A DNA stretch of 9,399 bases from Pseudomonadota bacterium (lineage in GTDB: Bacteria > Pseudomonadota > Gammaproteobacteria > Xanthomonadales > Rhodanobacteraceae), in assembly GCA_023412995.1 (NCBI GenBank), contig JAEZQS010000171.1:1-9399 (forward strand), given 5' to 3'. The position numbers and the translations under genes were made by a program. The notes below the pieces were generated by a model. The model was not told the DNA's origin. It saw only the letters and a list, made by a program, of their open reading frames with translations, and did not search any database. This document shows positions 6,398 through 9,399 of the stretch, in pieces (the first letter of the stretch is position 1; the number at the start of each line of letters is the position of its first letter).

Positions 6398-7668
6398 CGC
6401 ACCGGCTCCAGCCGGTGCGCGGCCAGCCCGAGGTCGCGCGCGGGATCGAAGTTCGCGTCGTTGGTGAGGAACTGGCGGCCGTCGGCGAGCTGCCACGCAT
6501 TGGCGTAATGGATCGACAGGTCCACCTGCTGGCCCGAGGAGGGATCGCGCCATGGCTGCACTTCCTGCACGGCATCGATGAAGCGCGCGTGGTTGCGCTC
6601 GTCGCTGGCCGAGCGGCTGGCGACGATCTCGCTGTTGATGCGCGCGATGTCGGCCATGGTTTCCTGGCGGATGCGCCCGCGCGCGAGGATGCCCGCCGTG
6701 GTGATCTCGTTCATGCGGCGCTGGTGCCACGCCTGGATCGAGGCGACCTGGCGCTGGTTCACCTGTTCGACGTGCTGGCGCGACCACGCCAGCATCCGCT
6801 CGCCCCAGGCGCGCTCGGTGCGCAGGGACGCTCGGATGCGGTCGGCCAGCGCGAAGTCGAGCAGGCCGTCGGGCGCGCGCATAGCGAAGAGCGTGTCGGC
6901 GGTCGCCTGCACCGAACCCTGCAACTCCGAGAAGGTCACGCTGGCGACCAGGGTCTCGCGCATTTCCTGTCCGCCGAGGCGGTAGCCGATCAGCAGTTCG
7001 CCGGCTTCGTGGCGCAGGTTCGCCATGCCCGCCGCACGCGAGGCCGCGGCGGCCGCCGCCACGATGTCCGGGCGCTCGCGCCAGGCGATCACGCGCGCAT
7101 CGGGACGCGCGTTGCGCAGCACGGAATCGACGTATTCGCGCGCACTCGCCATTGGCGCCGCCGGGCACGGGTTCATCGCCACCACGCCGGCCGACGCGAC
7201 CTGCCAGGAAAGGCGCGGCAGCAGCGCCACCGCATGCAGACCGTCCGGTGAGGTCGCACTCCAGTGCAGTCCCCAGGTGTTGCCGATGCATTCGACGGAA
7301 CGTTCCCATTGCACGCCGCCGCGGCTGTTCCAGCCTCTGGGCACCTCGATGGTCGCGGCCGGCTCCGACTGGGCCGAGCCCGCCGCATCCATCACCGCGA
7401 CCCGCTCGAGCGCCGCCGCCGAGGGACGCGATGATTCGGCCACGCGGCGGCGCTCCTGCGCCAGCTGCCGCGCGTCGAAGAAGATGCCGTGGGCGTATTC
7501 TTCGATGATGGCGCCGGTCGCCGGCGCCGCAGCGCGGCCCGGCGCGGCCGACGGCGTGGCGGGAGGGGCGGCTGCGGCAATCGTTGCCCCGTTGCCGGCG
7601 TCGCTGGCCTGGCATGCCGTGAGGAGGAGGAAGAGAACGAGGACGGTCGCACTCCGCACTGGTTTCAT
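6394..7668 (-). CDS. Uncharacterised lipoprotein with a helical C-terminal half
   Basis: A 424-residue protein I do not recognise. The N terminus is a lipoprotein signal: MKPVR, a hydrophobic core (8-16), then the lipobox LTAC with C19 as the lipidated residue. Q20 at the second mature position gives no Asp retention signal, so the outer membrane is likely. An Ala/Pro linker follows (about 20-52). A globular part begins near residue 107 with the segment VPRGWNSRGGVQW (109-121) and holds C127 and C168. Residues about 270-365 are rich in charged and Gln residues and look helical or coiled-coil. The tail carries HYANAWQLADGRQFLTNDAN (387-406), resembling tails I recall from uncharacterised secreted proteins. 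I chose the ATG at 7668 for its lipobox distance and an AGGGG six bases before it; an upstream GTG at 7743 would bury the signal peptide. It is translationally coupled to the GDPH-motif gene, suggesting joint work in the envelope. Confidence 0.8.
   Translation of the reverse strand: MKPVRSATVLVLFLLLTACQASDAGNGATIAAAAPPATPSAAPGRAAAPATGAIIEEYAHGIFFDARQLAQERRRVAESSRPSAAALERVAVMDAAGSAQSEPAATIEVPRGWNSRGGVQWERSVECIGNTWGLHWSATSPDGLHAVALLPRLSWQVASAGVVAMNPCPAAPMASAREYVDSVLRNARPDARVIAWRERPDIVAAAAAASRAAGMANLRHEAGELLIGYRLGGQEMRETLVASVTFSELQGSVQATADTLFAMRAPDGLLDFALADRIRASLRTERAWGERMLAWSRQHVEQVNQRQVASIQAWHQRRMNEITTAGILARGRIRQETMADIARINSEIVASRSASDERNHARFIDAVQEVQPWRDPSSGQQVDLSIHYANAWQLADGRQFLTNDANFDPARDLGLAAHRLEPVR
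6398..6419 (-). promoter_or_regulatory. Hairpin presenting the ribosome binding site at the ATGA overlap
   Basis: On the minus strand CGCACCGGC and GCCGGTGCG form a perfect 9-bp stem around the loop TGGA, ending at the base before the ATG at 6397. The Shine-Dalgarno GGAG (6409-6406) lies across loop and stem, eight bases from the start. Ribosomes finishing the lipoprotein gene would open the stem, which fits translational coupling. Confidence 0.6.
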
Positions 7669-7733
7669 GGTGACCCCTGTGGCTGATGGCGGGCCGGATG
7701 CCCTTGCCTGCTGCATGCGCCATATCGCCCCGG

Positions 7734-7798
7734 ACCGGCTCACGCGCGTCGTGCGGCGAATTCACGGGGGCGTGAGCCGGTTTGGCGCGGCTTGGCGC
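7734..7798. promoter_or_regulatory. Inverted and direct repeats in the divergent intergenic region
   Basis: ACCGGCTCACGC (7734-7745) and GCGTGAGCCGGT (7770-7781) form a perfect 12-bp inverted repeat with a 24-base centre. Directly after it TTGGCGC occurs twice (7782-7788, 7792-7798) at a 10-base period. They lie between the divergent starts at 7668 (minus) and 7862 (plus) and could be an operator shared by both genes or a leader hairpin of the plus-strand gene. No T tract follows, so a terminator is unlikely. No clear -35/-10 pair is visible in either direction in this 193-base gap. Confidence 0.4.
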
Positions 7799-7861
7799 CT
7801 TTGCCTGCAGCGGACCACCGGTTCGCTGCCGCTTGCCGGCAAACCTTCGACGGAGTTGCCC

Positions 7862-8782
7862 ATGTCCCAGCACCCTGCCCCCCGCATCAGCCCACGCGGT
7901 TCCCGCCTGGCCTGCCTCATCCTGCTCGGCAGCCTCGCCGCACCGGCGGCTGCGCAGCAGGGTTTCGACCAGCCGCCTCCCGCCACCGGCGGCTACGAGG
8001 CGCCGCCGCCGGCAAACGCCGCCTGGGGCCAGGCCCCGGCGCCGAACGCCGGCAGTGCGCCCGCACCCGGCGGCAATGGCTGGCCGGCGGCAGGGGCCAA
8101 CGCCTTTCCCCCGTCGGGCGGGTATCCCTCCAACCCCGGCGCCAGCGCACCGGCGCCGAACGGATTCGCCCCGGCACCGGTCAACGCGTTCCCGGCTGGC
8201 CCCGCAGCCGCCTCGTTCCCGTCCGGCGCCGGTCCCGCCGGCGCCAATCCGATGCAGGCATTGCTGCAGGCCGAAATGCAGGACTTCGGCATCCCGCCCC
8301 AGCCTGGCCTGCAGACCAACCTGCACGGGCCGACCCCCACCAGCATTCCGGGCGGACAGCTGATCACCACCGATCGCCTGCTGGCGCTGTACCAGCAAGC
8401 CGGTGCAGGCGGCCTGCTGGTCTTCCACGTGCTGGGACCCGGCCCGATGCTGCCGGGCGCGCAGCAGGCCGCGCTCGCCTCGCAGCCGGGCACGTTCGAG
8501 GATGCCACCCAGCAGGAATTCGGCCGCTACCTGCAGCAGGTCACGCAAGGCAAGCCGTCCCGCCCGATGGTGTTCTACTGCCAGGGGCCGCACTGCTGGA
8601 TGTCCTACAACGCGGCGCTGCGGGCCATCCACCTCGGCTATCGCCAGGTGTACTGGTACCGCGGCGGCATGGAGGCGTGGGACCGCGCGCAGCAGCTGGC
8701 CGCAGGCAACGCGACCGGCAACCAGCCCTACCCGGGCAGCCGGCCGGAACGCGCCGCGACGGGTTGGGAGGGCGGACGGTAG
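7862..8782 (+). CDS. Exported rhodanese-like protein with a C-x4-C-W motif
   Basis: A 306-residue protein with a Sec signal peptide (about 1-31: basic start, LACLILLGSLAAPAAAQ). Residues 33-130 form a low-complexity linker rich in Pro, Gly, Ala and Asn. A rhodanese-like domain follows (about 165-280): ITTDRLLALYQQAGAGGLLV, then a central HVLGPGPMLPGA, the active-loop position at C240 in FYCQGPHCWMSYNAALRAI and the closing VYWYRGGMEAW (263-273). The C240-x4-C245-W246 pattern resembles the periplasmic CXXCW proteins linked to PQQ-dependent oxidation, with one extra residue between the cysteines. The loop lacks the CxxGxR layout of classical thiosulfate sulfurtransferases, so a redox or persulfide-carrier role is as likely as sulfur transfer. 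No PQQ gene lies nearby. The ATG at 7862 has GGAG six bases upstream and starts a good signal peptide; the frame is open far upstream but without one. Confidence 0.82.
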   Translation: MSQHPAPRISPRGSRLACLILLGSLAAPAAAQQGFDQPPPATGGYEAPPPANAAWGQAPAPNAGSAPAPGGNGWPAAGANAFPPSGGYPSNPGASAPAPNGFAPAPVNAFPAGPAAASFPSGAGPAGANPMQALLQAEMQDFGIPPQPGLQTNLHGPTPTSIPGGQLITTDRLLALYQQAGAGGLLVFHVLGPGPMLPGAQQAALASQPGTFEDATQQEFGRYLQQVTQGKPSRPMVFYCQGPHCWMSYNAALRAIHLGYRQVYWYRGGMEAWDRAQQLAAGNATGNQPYPGSRPERAATGWEGGR

Positions 8783-8819
8783 GCGGGTGCGTGCTGCGAG
8801 CCGGGCCGATGGCAGTGTT

Positions 8820-8848
8820 GGCCGACGGGACAGCCGGTGCCGTCAGCC
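8820..8848 (-). terminator. Weak terminator-like hairpin at the end of the TPR gene
   Basis: On the minus strand GGCTGACGG (8848-8840) pairs with CCGTCGGCC (8828-8820), a 9-bp stem with one G-U pair and an 11-base loop. It includes the TGA of the TPR gene. The plus-strand transcript would instead have a C-A mismatch, so the fold favours the minus strand. No U tract follows, so intrinsic termination is doubtful. Confidence 0.25.
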
Positions 8849-9399
8849 GTTCCCCGTGCAGGGCGGCGCGGCCGCCGCCGCCGCGTTGGCGCAGGTGCGG
8901 GCGACGAGGGTGCCGACATAGTCGCGGGTGGAGGACGGCGCGCTTTCGAGGCCGGCAAGCAGGCGGCGCGCGCGCTGCAGCAGGCCTGCCGCCTCCGCCA
9001 CCCGGCCCTGTGCCAGGCGGATGCCGGCGAGCGTGGCGAGGGCGTTCACGTGGTAGTGGTGGCTGCGCTCGGGATACAGGCGGTCGGCCATCGCCGCCGC
9101 CTTCGCGCCCCATTCCTCGGCCAGTTCCAGCTTGCCGGTTTCCAGCGCCTGGCGCGCCAGGTTGGTCATCGGCACCAGCACCATCACGTGGTCACCGGTG
9201 AACGAGCGACGGTGCATCTCGACCGCCTGCTTCTGCAGCGCGATCGCGCCTTCGCGGTCGCCGCGCACCCAGGCCAGGCGCGCGCGGTTGTTGAGGATGA
9301 CCGCCAGGTGCGGTCCCCCGTCGGGATACAGCTGCTCCAGCACCGGCTGCGCCTTGCGGTACAGCGCATCGGCGCGATCGAGGTGGCCCTGTCCGCGCG
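8843..9399 (-). CDS. Tetratricopeptide-repeat protein, C-terminal part (cut by window edge)
   Basis: The last 185 codons of a TPR protein whose start lies beyond the right edge. The frame is open to the edge, where it reads RGQGHLDRADALYRKAQPVL, so the GTG at 9343 is not the real start. Repeats of about 42 residues are visible: LNNRARLAWVRGDREGAIAL with HRRSFTGDH, MTNLARQALETGKLELAEEW with ADRLYPERSHHY, and ALATLAGIRLAQGRVAEAAG. This is the long-repeat (kinesin-light-chain-like) kind. The protein ends in a short alanine stretch and CTGNG. Such arrays commonly form the C-terminal half of bacterial serine/threonine kinases or of regulators in Xanthomonadaceae, but the decisive N terminus is missing. 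It is convergent with the rhodanese-like gene; 60 bases separate the two stops. Confidence 0.8.
   Translation of the reverse strand, partial: RGQGHLDRADALYRKAQPVLEQLYPDGGPHLAVILNNRARLAWVRGDREGAIALQKQAVEMHRRSFTGDHVMVLVPMTNLARQALETGKLELAEEWGAKAAAMADRLYPERSHHYHVNALATLAGIRLAQGRVAEAAGLLQRARRLLAGLESAPSSTRDYVGTLVARTCANAAAAAAPPCTGNG

Noticed and set aside
5711..8632. A 973-codon open frame on the minus strand
   Set aside because: Only its last 228 codons are a gene. The rest lies antisense or out of frame to the lipoprotein and rhodanese-like genes and reads as arginine/alanine-rich shadow, typical of high GC content.

Overview
The window is very GC-rich and looks like a chromosomal segment from a gammaproteobacterium of the Xanthomonadaceae/Lysobacteraceae (Lysobacter, Luteimonas, Stenotrophomonas and relatives). 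Three things suggest this: the gene order DUF3426 zinc-ribbon protein - fis - purH - purD, the GTAG-headed REP palindromes with a RAYT transposase, and the coding style. The assignment is inferred from remembered synteny and motifs, not from a database search.

Left part (1-1116): a REP-associated tyrosine transposase (RAYT, minus strand) sits in a cluster of paired inverted REP elements (REPINs). One pair overlaps its 3' end and three more lie in tandem upstream of it, filling the 500-base gap before the next gene. Bases 1-34 hold no gene I can support.

Housekeeping block (1117-5517, plus strand): an inner-membrane zinc-ribbon/DUF3426 protein with a -10 box seven bases before its ATG, the nucleoid protein Fis (GTG start), and then the purine enzymes PurH (last two steps to IMP) and PurD (GAR synthetase). 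purH and purD are separated by a long inverted repeat built of 7-base GGGGAAT units. Another REPIN lies in the convergent gap after purD.

Accessory block (5518-9399): two minus-strand genes, an uncharacterised lipoprotein followed by a secreted DUF1521-like protein with a GDPH motif, overlap by ATGA. A perfect hairpin next to the downstream start carries the ribosome binding site in its loop. A divergent intergenic region with a 12-bp inverted repeat separates them from a plus-strand exported rhodanese-like protein with a C-x4-C-W motif. A TPR protein, cut by the right edge, runs convergently into it.

The parts most worth following are the RAYT/REPIN cluster, in which the RAYT stop codon is part of the GTAG head of a REP, and the coupled lipoprotein/GDPH pair. 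The GDPH protein may be a self-cleaving envelope or secreted protein.
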